From contig NZ_LSAZ01000017.1 in the NCBI RefSeq assembly GCF_001584325.1, positions 1-64,000 of the forward strand: 64,000 nt of DNA. Direction: 5' to 3'. Every line of letters starts with the position of its first letter. Within the stretch, counting starts at the first letter, position 1. The position numbers and the translations under genes are program-made. Shown here in pieces: positions 1 to 9,649 of the stretch. Under the pieces are notes generated by a model. The model searched no databases. It worked only from the letters and a program-made list of their open reading frames with translations, and was not told where the DNA came from. This DNA comes from Bacillus nakamurai (GTDB lineage: Bacteria; Bacillota; Bacilli; Bacillales; Bacillaceae).

Positions 1-28
1 CCCCTGTGAGAGTAGGACGTCGCCAAGC
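1..28 (+). rRNA. rrf: 5S ribosomal RNA, 3' end only
   Basis: The first 28 bases match the conserved 3' end of Bacillus 5S rRNA (CCCCTGTGAGAGTAGGACG, then CGCCAAGC). The rest of the rRNA operon lies upstream of the window. A short hairpin (TTACAC-GTAA-GTGTAA, 31-46) separates it from the first tRNA and no terminator intervenes, so the tRNAs are probably co-transcribed with the rRNA operon. Confidence 0.9.
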
Positions 29-51
29 AATTACACGTAAGTGTAATATAT

Positions 52-127
52 GGAGGATTAGCTCAGCTGGGAGAGCATCTGCCTTACAAGCAGAGGGTCG
101 GCGGTTCGAGCCCGTCATCCTCCACCA
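52..127 (+). tRNA. tRNA-Val (UAC)
   Basis: Complete cloverleaf with 7-bp acceptor stem GGAGGAT/ATCCTCC, anticodon TAC and an encoded CCA end. First of 21 tRNA genes in a cluster that matches B. subtilis trnB in order. Confidence 0.97.
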
Positions 128-157
128 TTCACCTATTACATAAGTTAAGCGTATTGA

Positions 158-233
<76 letters not shown>

Positions 234-270
234 CTTTTATATGTTATAATATCTAAGTCTCTTGTAAAAA

Positions 271-346
271 GAGCCATTAGCTCAGTTGGTAGAGCATCTG
301 ACTTTTAATCAGAGGGTCGAAGGTTCGAGTCCTTCATGGCTCACCA
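271..346 (+). tRNA. tRNA-Lys (UUU)
   Basis: Cloverleaf with anticodon TTT, acceptor GAGCCAT/ATGGCTC and an encoded CCA end. Confidence 0.97.
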
Positions 347-356
347 TGTTTTTCTT

Positions 357-440
357 GCGGATGTGGCGGAATTGGCAGACGCGCTAGAATCAGGCTCTAG
401 TGTCTTTACAGACGTGGGGGTTCAAGTCCCTTCATCCGCA
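357..440 (+). tRNA. tRNA-Leu (CAG)
   Basis: Class II tRNA with a long variable arm and anticodon CAG. The gene ends at discriminator A440 with no encoded CCA, so the end must be added by CCA-adding enzyme. Confidence 0.96.
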
Positions 441-449
441 TTGCCAAAC

Positions 450-524
450 GCGGAAGTAGTTCAGTGGTAGAACACCACCTTGCCAAGGTGGGGGTCGCGG
501 GTTCGAATCCCGTCTTCCGCTCCA
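450..524 (+). tRNA. tRNA-Gly (GCC)
   Basis: Cloverleaf with anticodon GCC, acceptor GCGGAAG/CTTCCGC, discriminator T and an encoded CCA. Confidence 0.97.
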
Positions 525-538
525 ACTATACCATCCAT

Positions 539-624
539 GCCGGGGTGGTGGAATTGGCAGACACACAGGACTTAAAATCCTGCGGTAGGTGACTACCGTG
601 CCGGTTCAAGTCCGGCCCTCGGCA
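539..624 (+). tRNA. tRNA-Leu (UAA)
   Basis: Class II tRNA with anticodon TAA and a long variable arm. The gene ends at discriminator A624 without an encoded CCA. Confidence 0.96.
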
Positions 625-633
625 CTTATTACT

Positions 634-710
634 GCGCCCGTAGCTCAATTGGATAGAGCGTTTGACTACGGATCAAAAGGTTAGGGGTTCGACTCCTCTC
701 GGGCGCGCCA
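634..710 (+). tRNA. tRNA-Arg (ACG)
   Basis: Cloverleaf with anticodon ACG. The first base is expected to be edited to inosine. Acceptor GCGCCCG/CGGGCGC, discriminator G, encoded CCA. Confidence 0.97.
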
Positions 711-729
711 TACATACTTTTAACAAAAT

Positions 730-806
730 CGGGAAGTAGCTCAGCTTGGTAGAGCACATGGTTTGGGACCATGGGGTCGCAGGTTCGAATCCTGTCTTCC
801 CGACCA
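730..806 (+). tRNA. tRNA-Pro (UGG)
   Basis: Cloverleaf with anticodon TGG, acceptor CGGGAAG/CTTCCCG and an encoded CCA. Confidence 0.97.
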
Positions 807-811
807 TCTTT

Positions 812-884
812 GGGGCCTTAGCTCAGCTGGGAGAGCGCCTGCTTTGCACGCAGGAGGTCAGCGGTTCGATCCCGCTAGGCTCCA
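812..884 (+). tRNA. tRNA-Ala (UGC)
   Basis: Cloverleaf with anticodon TGC. The gene stops at discriminator A884 and does not encode CCA. Confidence 0.96.
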
Positions 885-903
885 CTTGATTTTAATTGTT
901 TTT

Positions 904-980
904 GGCGGTGTAGCTCAGCTGGCTAGAGCGTACGGTTCATACCCGTGAGGTCGGGGGTTCGATCCCCTCCGCCGCTACCA
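904..980 (+). tRNA. tRNA-Met (CAU), elongator
   Basis: Cloverleaf with anticodon CAT and a fully paired acceptor closed by a G1-U72 wobble, so it lacks the C1-A72 mismatch of the initiator. CCA is encoded. It is the first of three CAT-anticodon tRNAs in the cluster. Confidence 0.93.
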
Positions 981-982
981 TT

Positions 983-1059
983 GGACCTTTAGCTCAGTTG
1001 GTTAGAGCAGACGGCTCATAACCGTCCGGTCGTAGGTTCGAGTCCTACAAGGTCCACCA
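983..1059 (+). tRNA. tRNA-Ile2 (CAU, lysidine-type)
   Basis: Cloverleaf with anticodon CAT and acceptor GGACCTT/AAGGTCC. The body matches what I recall of B. subtilis tRNA-Ile2, whose C34 is changed to lysidine by TilS so that it reads AUA. The DNA alone would allow Met. Order within trnB supports Ile. CCA is encoded. Confidence 0.85.
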
Positions 1060-1065
1060 TTATAC

Positions 1066-1158
1066 GGAGGAATACCCAAGTCTGGCTGAAGGGATCGGTC
1101 TTGAAAACCGACAGGGGTGTCAAAGCCCGCGGGGGTTCGAATCCCTCTTCCTCCGCCA
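1066..1158 (+). tRNA. tRNA-Ser (UGA)
   Basis: Class II tRNA with anticodon TGA, long variable arm, discriminator G and an encoded CCA. Confidence 0.96.
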
Positions 1159-1181
1159 TATCAAATTTCATATTATATCAT

Positions 1182-1259
<78 letters not shown>

Positions 1260-1269
1260 ATTTCAAAAT

Positions 1270-1346
1270 GGTCCGGTAGTTCAGTTGGTTAGAATGCCTG
1301 CCTGTCACGCAGGAGGTCGCGGGTTCGAGTCCCGTCCGGACCGCCA
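1270..1346 (+). tRNA. tRNA-Asp (GUC)
   Basis: Cloverleaf with anticodon GTC, acceptor GGTCCGG/CCGGACC, discriminator G and an encoded CCA. Confidence 0.97.
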
Positions 1347-1357
1347 TTTATATTCAA

Positions 1358-1433
<76 letters not shown>

Positions 1434-1454
1434 TTTTAATTCAATATATGTTTT

Positions 1455-1531
1455 GGCGGTTGTGGCGAAGTGGTTAACGCACCAGATTGTGGCTCTGGCA
1501 TTCGTGGGTTCGATTCCCATCAATCGCCCCA
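1455..1531 (+). tRNA. tRNA-His (GUG)
   Basis: Cloverleaf with anticodon GTG. The extra 5' G(-1) pairs with discriminator C, as expected for tRNA-His. CCA is encoded. Confidence 0.96.
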
Positions 1532-1538
1532 AACAAAT

Positions 1539-1612
1539 GCGGGTGTAGTTTAGTGGTAAAACCTCAGCCTTCCAAGCTGATGTCGTGGGTTCGATTCCCA
1601 TCACCCGCTCCA
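1539..1612 (+). tRNA. tRNA-Gly (UCC)
   Basis: Cloverleaf with anticodon TCC, acceptor GCGGGTG/CACCCGC, discriminator T and an encoded CCA. It is the second glycine isoacceptor of the cluster. Confidence 0.97.
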
Positions 1613-1627
1613 TTTTTATATTGTCGT

Positions 1628-1704
<77 letters not shown>

Positions 1705-1714
1705 TGACTTTTCT

Positions 1715-1789
1715 TCCACAGTAGCTCAGTGGTAGAGCTATCGGCTGTTAACCGATCGGTCGCAGGTTCGAATCCTGCCTGTGGAGCCA
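1715..1789 (+). tRNA. tRNA-Asn (GUU)
   Basis: Cloverleaf with anticodon GTT, acceptor TCCACAG/CTGTGGA, discriminator G and an encoded CCA. Confidence 0.97.
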
Positions 1790-1792
1790 TAT

Positions 1793-1883
1793 GGAGAAGT
1801 ACTCAAGTGGCTGAAGAGGCGCCCCTGCTAAGGGTGTAGGTCGCGTAAGCGGCGCGAGGGTTCAAATCCCTCCTTCTCCGCCA
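1793..1883 (+). tRNA. tRNA-Ser (GCU)
   Basis: Class II tRNA with anticodon GCT, long variable arm, discriminator G and an encoded CCA. It starts only 3 nt after tRNA-Asn. Confidence 0.96.
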
Positions 1884-1886
1884 TAA

Positions 1887-1958
1887 GGCCCGTTGGTCAA
1901 GCGGTTAAGACACCGCCCTTTCACGGCGGTAACACGGGTTCGAATCCCGTACGGGTCA
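1887..1958 (+). tRNA. tRNA-Glu (UUC)
   Basis: Cloverleaf with anticodon TTC and acceptor GGCCCGT/ACGGGTC. It ends at discriminator A1958 without CCA. Last tRNA of the cluster. Four of the 21 genes (both Leu, Ala, Glu) lack an encoded CCA. Confidence 0.96.
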
Positions 1959-1964
1959 TTTTAA

Positions 1965-1994
1965 AAACCTTGCATAGAATGCAAGGTTTTTTTG
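1965..1994 (+). terminator. intrinsic terminator of the rRNA-tRNA unit
   Basis: Stem AACCTTGCAT/ATGCAAGGTT with a tiny loop and a run of seven T, six bases after tRNA-Glu. Confidence 0.93.
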
Positions 1995-2429
1995 TTTGGT
2001 TTGGTTATTAATTTTTAGTGTAAATAGTAAATGAGAGATATGTGGCAAAAGCGCTCCATAATAAATAAGGAATCAGAAGGCAGGCTGCAGCCTTATGGAG
2101 GGTTTAATGCGCCCAGCTTTTCCTTTTTCATAGGCGAACGCTGCGATTAATGCCGTCATCCTAAAGTTCGTATGGGAACAGCATATCGATAAACATGATT
2201 TGTTTTTGATTATCTGTGAGCGGTGCTGCTTTTGGTCGGTGCTCCGTTAAGCGGTTGACAGCTGACAGAAGCGATAACAAAATTTGCAGGCACCTTCATC
2301 ATCATGTGAATTCTGTTTATTCTATTGTCACATCAATCACTCGTAAACCCGTTCCTCCATCATGTATTTCTAAAACAGTTCATCGGGCTATGCCTTTTTA
2401 ACATATGAAACGTCCGTGTAAGAGTTGCT
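1995..2429. other. 435-nt gap without a recognisable gene
   Basis: Between the tRNA terminator and the end of the minus-strand glycosyltransferase I find no open frame with a ribosome site and family features. A 61-codon plus-strand frame at 2216-2401 has no Shine-Dalgarno and no resemblance I can name. In B. subtilis 168 this side of trnB carries spore-coat genes (cotI, cotS, cotSA, ytcABC, by memory), so this may be a scar of their loss. That is inference. Confidence 0.5.
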
Positions 2430-3626
2430 TCAGTTAGCGAACAGGCGTTTTAAAAAAGACAAATCTGGCAGTTGCAGTAATGGAGGAGGCATTGATTTTC
2501 CGTTTGCCTTGTTTAGGACGGATTGATAAACGGCATCAAGTTTTTTGGCGGTATGGAGAAAGGTGAATGACGTTTCCACCCGATGCCTGGCCCTGCGTGT
2601 CATTTTCTTTACCAGTGAAGGCTGTAAAAAAACGATGTCGATGGCATGTACGAAGGCTGAAGGTTTTTGACAGTGTTCAATGACGAGCCCGTTTTCTTCG
2701 TGTTTGACAACCTCTGTGTTTCCGCCGCAGTTTGTCGTTATTAACGGGGTTCCGGCAGCCATTGCTTCATAATACACACGGGCGAGAGGCTCATTCTTTT
2801 GAGAGCTGCGGACAAAAACATCAGCCATGAGAAAAAGGTTCGGCATCTCATGCGGCGGGATAAACTTTGTGAAAATGACATGCTCTTTACAGGGGAGGGC
2901 CAGCTTGTGCAAATATTCCATGTATTGATTCATACCGTCACCCGTGATGATTAAAACAGCATCCTTGTGCTTTTGTAATATCCGTCTCATGCTGTGGATC
3001 AGTAGGTGAGGCCCTTTTGCCGGGCTTAAACGTCCGGCAAATAAAATGACGTTTTTGTCTTCAACTCCGTATCTTTTGCGGTATTCATTTCTTATGTCTT
3101 TCCCTTTTTTTGACCAGACCGGAGGATAGGATGCGAGGTCAACGCCTGAATAAACGACTTTGATGATGTCCTCTGCTTCGGGGAAACGTTCGATGACGGA
3201 TTGTTTGATAAATGCACTGGCAGTTGTAATCATAGACACATGTTCAAGAACTTCTTTTCCTTGTGCGAATGTCAGTTTTTTTTCTGAGAACATCTCGTTG
3301 TGCAGACTCAGAACAACTTGGCTGTTTGGCGAGGCTTTTTTATATAACGGAACATTGAGGGGCCTGTTGAATACGTGTATCAAATCAAAGGAAGCTTCTC
3401 TCAGTTCATTGGCGACAGCTTCGCGGTAATGAGTCCTCGGGAGACGAATGTAGTTTACTCCGTTTCTCTTCTCCTCTTTAGGGAGAGCCGGATCTTCAAT
3501 AGATAAGACGGTTAACTCGTAACGGCTGGAGAAAAAAGGGGATATCCCGTCAATCATCATCGGAATGGAGCCGCCGTGCACGGCGGGGACCGGTAATTTT
3601 TCCGTGCAAATCAAGGCCAGTTTCAC
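2430..3626 (-). CDS. CotSA/YtcC-type GT4 glycosyltransferase
   Basis: A 398-residue protein of the GT-B fold, family 4. The N-terminal acceptor domain begins MKLALICTEKLPVP, as in the Bacillus spore-coat protein CotSA. The C-terminal nucleotide-sugar domain has the FAGRLSPAKGPHLL strand-loop and the EPLARVYYEAMAAGTPLI donor-site motif with the paired glutamates. The start is GTG at 3626, chosen for the AGGAGGAAT Shine-Dalgarno seven bases before it. Homologues glycosylate spore coat or crust polysaccharide, so a role in the outer spore surface is inferred. The neighbouring coat sugar genes of B. subtilis are absent, leaving this gene alone between trnB and yteA. It may correspond to ytcC rather than cotSA, which I cannot settle by eye. 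The acceptor and sugar are unknown. Confidence 0.8.
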   Translation of the reverse strand: MKLALICTEKLPVPAVHGGSIPMMIDGISPFFSSRYELTVLSIEDPALPKEEKRNGVNYIRLPRTHYREAVANELREASFDLIHVFNRPLNVPLYKKASPNSQVVLSLHNEMFSEKKLTFAQGKEVLEHVSMITTASAFIKQSVIERFPEAEDIIKVVYSGVDLASYPPVWSKKGKDIRNEYRKRYGVEDKNVILFAGRLSPAKGPHLLIHSMRRILQKHKDAVLIITGDGMNQYMEYLHKLALPCKEHVIFTKFIPPHEMPNLFLMADVFVRSSQKNEPLARVYYEAMAAGTPLITTNCGGNTEVVKHEENGLVIEHCQKPSAFVHAIDIVFLQPSLVKKMTRRARHRVETSFTFLHTAKKLDAVYQSVLNKANGKSMPPPLLQLPDLSFLKRLFAN

Positions 3627-3763
3627 ATTGATTCCTCCTCATACATCGATATGTATTTTTCGTCTCCCGCGTTTTGTCCGGAGGTTAATGCAGCAGACGA
3701 AGATACCTATACGATATCGTATTACAAAAAAGGAAGAGCGTGCTTTGTATAAAAGCCTATATG

Positions 3764-3794
3764 TAAAAAAAAGACCCCGGAAAAAAGCCGGGGT
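3764..3794 (-). terminator. terminator of yteA
   Basis: Read on the minus strand, stem ACCCCGG/CCGGGGT with a six-base loop is followed by a T run. It begins two bases after the yteA stop codon. Confidence 0.85.
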
Positions 3795-3795
3795 A

Positions 3796-4515
3796 TTAAT
3801 CAGCGTGCAGGTCGCCGAAAGTCGTCATAATTCCTTCTTCATCCAGTTCCTGTTCATATTTTTCATGTGCTTTGCTGGGATACACAGAAACGTGTTTTCC
3901 GGTAATGTCTGTCGCGATAAAGTTTTCATAATCCTCGGCATAGCCGATGTTTTCTTCTGAATTCATTGTCATATCGCCGTAGCTGAGCGGCGGGTCCTCT
4001 AAATCCTGCGGCGTCTCCGAGTTTCCATACTCTTCGACATCCTGATAGGCGTCTTCACTGTCGTAGGCTGCCCGGATTGATTCATCATCGTCGAATTCAA
4101 ACTGTCCGAATGGCGTTTCTTCTTCGATCGGCCTATCTTTTGAAACGGCGTCTTGTGAGGAATATTCCGCAAGCGTCGTAGCGGTCGGCAGAGCTTCCAG
4201 TCTGTCGTAAGGAATGTCTTTGCCGCTTGCTTCGCATATGCCGTATGTGCCGTTTTCGATTTTCTTCAGCGAGTAGTTAATGTCGTGAAGATGCTCACGT
4301 TCATGTTCGAGAAGAGCGATATCTTTTTCACGCTCGTATAACTCCGTCGCCTCGTCACCGGGATGATTGTCATAGGAAGACAGTTCTCCGACCGAGTCAT
4401 AAGGAAATTCATCTGTTAATTGAAAATGGTCATTTTCCTTAAACCGACTTAAAATATCGTGTTTTGTTTCTTCCAGTTCTTTTTTCAGATGCATGATCTG
4501 TTCGTTTGTAAGCAA
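3796..4515 (-). CDS. yteA: YteA, DksA/TraR-family protein
   Basis: A 239-residue acidic protein of the YteA branch of the DksA/TraR family, general-stress or sporulation associated in B. subtilis. The N-terminal 100 residues are predicted helical hairpin (LKKELEETKHDIL, then LLEHEREHLHDINYSLKKIE). They are followed by YGICEASGKDIPYDRLEALP, which aligns with the DksA zinc finger. Only one of the four zinc-ligand cysteines remains, so zinc binding is unlikely. Residues 130-210 are rich in Asp and Glu and look disordered. The start is TTG at 4515 with GAGGCG upstream. It is transcribed alone, divergent from the men operon. DksA proteins act in the RNA polymerase secondary channel; whether YteA does is unknown to me. 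Confidence 0.88.
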   Translation of the reverse strand: MLTNEQIMHLKKELEETKHDILSRFKENDHFQLTDEFPYDSVGELSSYDNHPGDEATELYEREKDIALLEHEREHLHDINYSLKKIENGTYGICEASGKDIPYDRLEALPTATTLAEYSSQDAVSKDRPIEEETPFGQFEFDDDESIRAAYDSEDAYQDVEEYGNSETPQDLEDPPLSYGDMTMNSEENIGYAEDYENFIATDITGKHVSVYPSKAHEKYEQELDEEGIMTTFGDLHAD

Positions 4516-4732
4516 TTTGATCGCCTCGTTTCTATGTGATGCTTACTGATAGTATGAACGTTTTTACGCTGAAAAATGGTGGATAAAAATAGGTGTTTTT
4601 CCTTCTGTGACTCAAGACATACAACGATTGCCGCGAGTGGAGAAAATAATTTAAAGTTTGTTTCTTTATTCATTTGCTCAAAAAGGTTTATAATAAGAAA
4701 TGCAGGCATTTTGTCGTGCACATTCTGTGTGT

Positions 4733-4761
4733 TTGACACAATGTAACCACAGGTGTATTGT
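4733..4761 (+). promoter_or_regulatory. sigma-A promoter of the men operon
   Basis: A perfect -35 TTGACA (4733-4738), a 17-bp spacer and -10 TATTGT (4756-4761). They lie 37 bases before the menF start, with the only other gene on that side running divergently. Confidence 0.8.
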
Positions 4762-4797
4762 ATTAAAAGCATTTAACGGATTATGGAGGAATGTCTC

Positions 4798-6213
4798 ATG
4801 GTGACAACGGTGCAGCATACGTTCCGAAAGGAAGCAGTACATGCATTACATAAAGCCAAACAAGTCAACCATGCTGTCTTATTGAGCTATTCAAGACGTA
4901 TTGCGTCTTTGGACCCTCTATCATTTTTCAATTACGGAGCAAAAAAATATAAAGGCAAGCGATTTTTTTGGTCAGAACCCGGTAGTGAATTAACAATAGT
5001 CGGTCTTGGCACAGAAGCGGTGTTCCAATCGAAAGAAAAAAATGAACAACGGTATCACGACGTTTTTGAACAATGGGAGCGCTTTAAAAAGACGGCTTTT
5101 CATATTCATGAGGAAGAACAGGCGCAGCACTCGGCGATAGGCCCTGTCTTATTCGGCGGTTTTTCGTTTAATCCTTCTGAGGAAAGAGGAGACGAGTGGA
5201 ATGGGTTTGAAGAAGGGCTTTTCTTTATCCCGTCACTTATGCTCACGAAAACAGCTGACGGTGATTATGTAACCGTCAATCAATGGGTTGGTGAGGCGGA
5301 TCAGGCAGAAGATGTGCTCGAACGCTTGAAATCCTTTTCGGAAGCTTTTACGGTTTCTTCTTTGACGTATGAAGATTATCCGGCATTAACGAAGGCGGAA
5401 GAACTTGATGTGGAAAACTGGCTTGAAGCTATTAAAACAGCAACAAACGAAATGAAAGAAAATCAATATGATAAAGTCGTGCTGGCGCGTGAGGTGCTCT
5501 TGTCGTATGACGGGCCGATCCCGATTGAAAGCGTGCTGAATAAGCTTTTGACGGATCAAACGACAAGCTATATCTTTGCCTCTGAGCAGGGAAATAAATG
5601 CTTTATCGGCGCTTCACCGGAACGGCTTATTAAAAAAGCCGGCAAAAACGTGATGTCATCCTGTCTTGCAGGGTCGATAAAACGAGGGGAAAATGAACAA
5701 GAAGATGAGCGTTTAGGCTGGGAATTGCTGCATGATGAAAAAAATCTCATGGAGCATGATTTTGTGGTCAAAATGATACACGGTGCTTTTTTATCGAGCT
5801 GTCATGATGTGGAAAAGCCGGCAGGCCCGCAATTATACAAGACAAAAAATGTCCAGCATCTTTATACGCCGATCGTCGGCCGTCTTAAGACGTCAGCTTC
5901 GCTCTTTGATTTAATTGAAAAGCTTCATCCTACACCGGCATTGGGAGGCGCGCCTCAAAAGAAAGCCGTTGAAGTGATTGCTGAGCTTGAGCCGATGACG
6001 CGCGGATGGTACGCAGCTCCTATCGGCTGGATTGACAGCAGGGAAAACGGAGAATTTGCGGTAGCGATCCGCTCGGGTCTGATCGAAGGCAATGAAGCGC
6101 GGCTGTTCGCAGGATGCGGCATTGTTGAAGATTCTGACCCGCAATCAGAATATGAAGAAACACAAATTAAACTAAAGCCGATGATCTCTGCTTTAGGAGG
6201 TGAAAGGCTTTGA
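4798..6213 (+). CDS. menF: isochorismate synthase MenF
   Basis: Isomerises chorismate to isochorismate, the entry step of menaquinone synthesis, in the cytoplasm with Mg2+. At 471 residues it equals the family length. The C-terminal chorismate-binding domain (about 200-470) shows [20 protein letters not shown], the LAGSIKRG motif, HPTPALGG and the final [15 protein letters not shown] metal and substrate region. An in-frame ATG at 4783 exists, but it overlaps the Shine-Dalgarno GGAGGA (4785-4790) that serves the ATG at 4798, so the downstream start is used. It is the first gene of menFDHBEC and its stop overlaps the menD start by 4 nt. Menaquinone is the sole respiratory quinone of Bacillus. 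Confidence 0.96.
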   Translation: MVTTVQHTFRKEAVHALHKAKQVNHAVLLSYSRRIASLDPLSFFNYGAKKYKGKRFFWSEPGSELTIVGLGTEAVFQSKEKNEQRYHDVFEQWERFKKTAFHIHEEEQAQHSAIGPVLFGGFSFNPSEERGDEWNGFEEGLFFIPSLMLTKTADGDYVTVNQWVGEADQAEDVLERLKSFSEAFTVSSLTYEDYPALTKAEELDVENWLEAIKTATNEMKENQYDKVVLAREVLLSYDGPIPIESVLNKLLTDQTTSYIFASEQGNKCFIGASPERLIKKAGKNVMSSCLAGSIKRGENEQEDERLGWELLHDEKNLMEHDFVVKMIHGAFLSSCHDVEKPAGPQLYKTKNVQHLYTPIVGRLKTSASLFDLIEKLHPTPALGGAPQKKAVEVIAELEPMTRGWYAAPIGWIDSRENGEFAVAIRSGLIEGNEARLFAGCGIVEDSDPQSEYEETQIKLKPMISALGGERL

Positions 6214-7946
6214 CAAACCCGATTACCCATTATATCGGAAGTTTTATTGATGAATTTGCTCTTTCAGGTGTAACCGATGCGGTCGTTTGTCCTGGATCGA
6301 GATCTACTCCGCTGGCCGTGCTGGCTGCGGCCCACCCGGATATCAATGTTCATATTCAGATTGATGAACGATCCGCCGGTTTTTTTGCGCTCGGTTTGGC
6401 AAAAGCCCGGCAGCGCCCGGTCATGCTGATTTGTACGTCCGGTACGGCTGCGGCGAACTTTTATCCTGCCGTTATTGAAGCGCATTATTCACGAGTGCCG
6501 CTTATCGTGCTGACCGCTGACCGTCCCCATGAATTACGCGAAGTAGGGGCGCCTCAAGCGATTAACCAGCATTTTCTGTTCGGTAACTTTGTTAAGTTTT
6601 TCACAGACTCGGCTCTTCCCGAAGAACAGCCGCAGATGCTGAGTTACATCCGGACGTTGGCCGGCCGTGCTGCCAGTGAAGCGGGCAAGCGTCCGATGGG
6701 GCCTGTTCATATCAATGTGCCGCTCAGGGAGCCGTTAATGCCGGATCTCTCCGCGCAGCCTTTTGAAAGAATGAGAACGGGACGCCACGTTTCTGTGAAA
6801 ACAGGCATTCAGTCTGTCGATAAAGAGTCTTTGCGTGAGGTTACAGAGCGCCTTGCCGGCGTTGAAAAAGGAATGATCGTCTGCGGAGAGATTCACAGCA
6901 ACGACGAAAAACAGCATATTATCGCGCTTGCTGAGACGCTTCAATATCCGATTTTGGCTGACCCGCTTTCAAATCTCCGAAACGGAAAACATGATAAGAG
7001 CATGATCATTGACGCCTATGATTCTTTCTTAAAAGATGAAGAGCTGAAAGAGGCCTTGCGTCCTGACGCTGTCATCCGTTTCGGCCCGATGCCGGTTTCA
7101 AAGCCGCTCTTTTTATGGCTGAGGGATGATCCTTCTATTGAGCAGTTCATCATTGATGAGGATGGCGGCTGGAGAGATCCTACTCAGGCCGGCGCACACA
7201 TGATTCATTGCCATCCGGCAGTCTTTCTGGAAGCGGTCCGTTCCGCTGAAGGCGCAATGCGGCATTCGGACTGGCTGGAAAAATGGCAGTTTGTTAATGA
7301 TCGGTTCCGCCTTCATTTGCAGACCGCCAGTATGGATGATCTGTCATTTGAAGGAAATGTATATCGACAGCTTCAGCATCTCATTCCTGAAAACAGTTCA
7401 CTTTTTGTCGGAAACAGTATGCCCATTCGTGACGTGGATACGTTCTTTGAAAAACAGGACCGTTCCTTCCGTGTATATGCCAATCGCGGCGCAAACGGAA
7501 TAGACGGGGTTGTCTCTTCGGCTATGGGGCTGTGTGAGGGGACGCAAGCCCCTGTAACGCTTGTGATCGGGGATTTATCGTTTTATCATGACTTAAACGG
7601 GCTGTTAGCAGCTAAGAAGCTTGGCATTCCGCTTACTGTCATTTTGATAAATAATGACGGCGGCGGGATTTTCTCATTTTTGCCGCAGGCTTCTGATAAA
7701 ACTCATTTTGAAGAGCTGTTCGGCACGCCGACAGGCCTTGATTTTCAGCATGCGGCCGCTCTTTACGGGGGCACGTATACTTGCCCTGATACATGGGAAG
7801 CCTTCAGGGCTGCATATGAGCCGCAGGCGGACAAGCCCGGCCTTCACATTATCGAGCTGAAAACAGATCGCACATCAAGGGTTCAGTTCCATCGTGAGAT
7901 GCTGCAGGCCGCTGTGCGGGAAGTGAAAAAAGAATGGAAACTGTAA
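6210..7946 (+). CDS. menD: SEPHCHC synthase MenD
   Basis: A thiamine-diphosphate enzyme that joins 2-oxoglutarate to isochorismate with loss of CO2, giving SEPHCHC. Its 578 residues show the three-part ThDP fold. The N-terminal Pyr domain has [14 protein letters not shown] and the activating glutamate in [14 protein letters not shown]. The C-terminal PP domain has the metal-binding [12 protein letters not shown] and [15 protein letters not shown]. The start is TTG at 6210, overlapping the menF stop as TTGA, with AGGAGGTG upstream. Its end overlaps menH by 13 nt, indicating translational coupling. MenF, MenD and MenH carry out three successive steps. Confidence 0.96.
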   Translation: MTNPITHYIGSFIDEFALSGVTDAVVCPGSRSTPLAVLAAAHPDINVHIQIDERSAGFFALGLAKARQRPVMLICTSGTAAANFYPAVIEAHYSRVPLIVLTADRPHELREVGAPQAINQHFLFGNFVKFFTDSALPEEQPQMLSYIRTLAGRAASEAGKRPMGPVHINVPLREPLMPDLSAQPFERMRTGRHVSVKTGIQSVDKESLREVTERLAGVEKGMIVCGEIHSNDEKQHIIALAETLQYPILADPLSNLRNGKHDKSMIIDAYDSFLKDEELKEALRPDAVIRFGPMPVSKPLFLWLRDDPSIEQFIIDEDGGWRDPTQAGAHMIHCHPAVFLEAVRSAEGAMRHSDWLEKWQFVNDRFRLHLQTASMDDLSFEGNVYRQLQHLIPENSSLFVGNSMPIRDVDTFFEKQDRSFRVYANRGANGIDGVVSSAMGLCEGTQAPVTLVIGDLSFYHDLNGLLAAKKLGIPLTVILINNDGGGIFSFLPQASDKTHFEELFGTPTGLDFQHAAALYGGTYTCPDTWEAFRAAYEPQADKPGLHIIELKTDRTSRVQFHREMLQAAVREVKKEWKL

Positions 7947-8764
7947 ACATCAAAATGGCGGACGGAGTGTGCTACCGTGCTGCTGATAGCGGATATGATT
8001 CATCGGAAGCGCTTGTATTTCTTCATGGATTTACAGGCAGCAAAGAATCCTGGATGTTTTTGCAGGATGCGTTTCCGGGTGAACGTTTGGTGATGATAGA
8101 CTGCTTAGGGCACGGCGAATCAGACGCGCCATTACAAGCGGTAAGGTACAGCACGAGCCGGCAAGTTTCAGACCTTGCCGCCATTTTTGATCAATTAAAA
8201 CTTCACAAAGTGAAACTTATTGGTTATTCTATGGGGGGCAGGCTTGCCTATTCATTTGCGCAGGTGTTTCCTGATCGTGTGTCGGCGCTTGTTTTGGAAA
8301 GTTCGACTCCAGGTCTTGGCACGCTTCAAGAACGCAAAAACAGAATTCATTCTGACCGGAAGCTTGCTGATTTCATTTTACGGAACGGCATTAAATCATT
8401 TGTTGATTATTGGGAGAACATCCCATTGTTTGCTACACAGCTTTCCCTTCCTGAAGGCGTGCGGAAGAACATCAGGGCAGGGAGACTGAAAAATAATCCG
8501 TCCGGACTTGCAGGCAGTTTACTCGGAATGGGGACTGGATCACAGCCTTCTTGGTGGGATGCATTAGACAATATAAAAGCGCCCGTTCTTCTGATATGCG
8601 GGGAATGGGATGAAAAATTTTGCATTATTAATCAAAAGGTGCATAACCGGCTTCCATCGAGTAAAATAGAGGTTGTTAAACAGGCGGGCCATACGGTTCA
8701 TGTGGAACAGCCGCAAATTTTTGGTAAGATCATAAGTGAGTTTTTATCGTCGGAACAAGCATAA
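7934..8764 (+). CDS. menH: SHCHC synthase MenH (YtxM)
   Basis: A 276-residue alpha/beta hydrolase that eliminates pyruvate from SEPHCHC to form SHCHC, the third menaquinone step. The oxyanion segment [12 protein letters not shown], nucleophile elbow GYSMGGRL (Ser near residue 97), acid strand ICGEWDEKF and late histidine [11 protein letters not shown] give a full Ser-Asp-His triad. The ATG at 7934 lies inside the last codons of menD. Residue order and operon position make MenH the firm call over a generic hydrolase. A 51-nt gap separates it from menB. Confidence 0.93.
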   Translation: METVNIKMADGVCYRAADSGYDSSEALVFLHGFTGSKESWMFLQDAFPGERLVMIDCLGHGESDAPLQAVRYSTSRQVSDLAAIFDQLKLHKVKLIGYSMGGRLAYSFAQVFPDRVSALVLESSTPGLGTLQERKNRIHSDRKLADFILRNGIKSFVDYWENIPLFATQLSLPEGVRKNIRAGRLKNNPSGLAGSLLGMGTGSQPSWWDALDNIKAPVLLICGEWDEKFCIINQKVHNRLPSSKIEVVKQAGHTVHVEQPQIFGKIISEFLSSEQA

Positions 8765-8815
8765 CCCAGATGCTGTTTCGGCAGCTCACATGTAAAATTA
8801 GAGGAGGTCATATAG

Positions 8816-9634
8816 ATGGCTGCAGAATGGAAAAGTGAACGTCAGTACGATGAAATATTGTATGAGACGTATAACGGCATTGCAAAAATAACAATTAATC
8901 GCCCGGAGGTACATAACGCATTTACCCCTAAGACGGTGTCTGAAATGATTGACGCATTTGCTTACGCGCGTGATGACGCAAACATCGGTGTTATCGTGCT
9001 TGCGGGTGCGGGAGATAAGGCGTTTTGTTCAGGAGGAGACCAAAAAGTGCGCGGTCACGGCGGATATGTCGGTGACGATCAGATCCCTCGTCTGAATGTG
9101 CTTGACCTTCAGCGTTTGATCCGTGTGATTCCTAAACCGGTTGTAGCGATGGTATCTGGTTATGCCATCGGCGGAGGCCATGTGCTTCATATCGTATGTG
9201 ATTTGACAATTGCTGCGGATAATGCGATTTTCGGTCAAACAGGCCCGAAAGTGGGAAGCTTTGATGCCGGTTACGGTTCTGGTTACCTGGCGCGTATCGT
9301 CGGACATAAAAAAGCCCGGGAAATCTGGTACCTGTGCCGTCAATACAATGCACAGGAAGCGCTTGACATGGGGCTTGTCAATACAGTTGTTCCATTAGAG
9401 CAGCTTGAGGAAGAAACCATTAAATGGTGTGAGGAAATGCTTGAGAAAAGCCCGACCGCACTTCGTTTCCTTAAAGCGGCGTTTAATGCTGATACAGACG
9501 GACTTGCCGGAATTCAGCAATTTGCGGGAGATGCAACGCTTCTTTATTACACGACAGACGAAGCGAAAGAAGGCCGCGATTCCTTTAAAGAAAAACGCAG
9601 TCCCGATTTCGGTCAGTTCCCTCGTTTTCCGTGA
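8816..9634 (+). CDS. menB: 1,4-dihydroxy-2-naphthoyl-CoA synthase MenB
   Basis: A crotonase-fold enzyme that cyclises o-succinylbenzoyl-CoA to DHNA-CoA. It has 272 residues. Visible family features are the [13 protein letters not shown] loop, the [10 protein letters not shown] oxyanion-hole segment, [13 protein letters not shown] and the active-site region [14 protein letters not shown]. The aspartate there is the conserved MenB catalytic residue. GAGGAGGTC lies 9 bases before the ATG. Although it comes before menE in the operon, it acts after MenE. A long hairpin lies in the 90-nt gap to menE. Confidence 0.97.
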   Translation: MAAEWKSERQYDEILYETYNGIAKITINRPEVHNAFTPKTVSEMIDAFAYARDDANIGVIVLAGAGDKAFCSGGDQKVRGHGGYVGDDQIPRLNVLDLQRLIRVIPKPVVAMVSGYAIGGGHVLHIVCDLTIAADNAIFGQTGPKVGSFDAGYGSGYLARIVGHKKAREIWYLCRQYNAQEALDMGLVNTVVPLEQLEEETIKWCEEMLEKSPTALRFLKAAFNADTDGLAGIQQFAGDATLLYYTTDEAKEGRDSFKEKRSPDFGQFPRFP

Positions 9635-9649
9635 TCAGATGACACTTCG

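Noticed and set aside
2216-2401. 61-codon plus-strand frame in the gap after trnB
   Set aside because: No Shine-Dalgarno, no hydrophobic or domain pattern, and low-complexity ending. Not supported as a gene.
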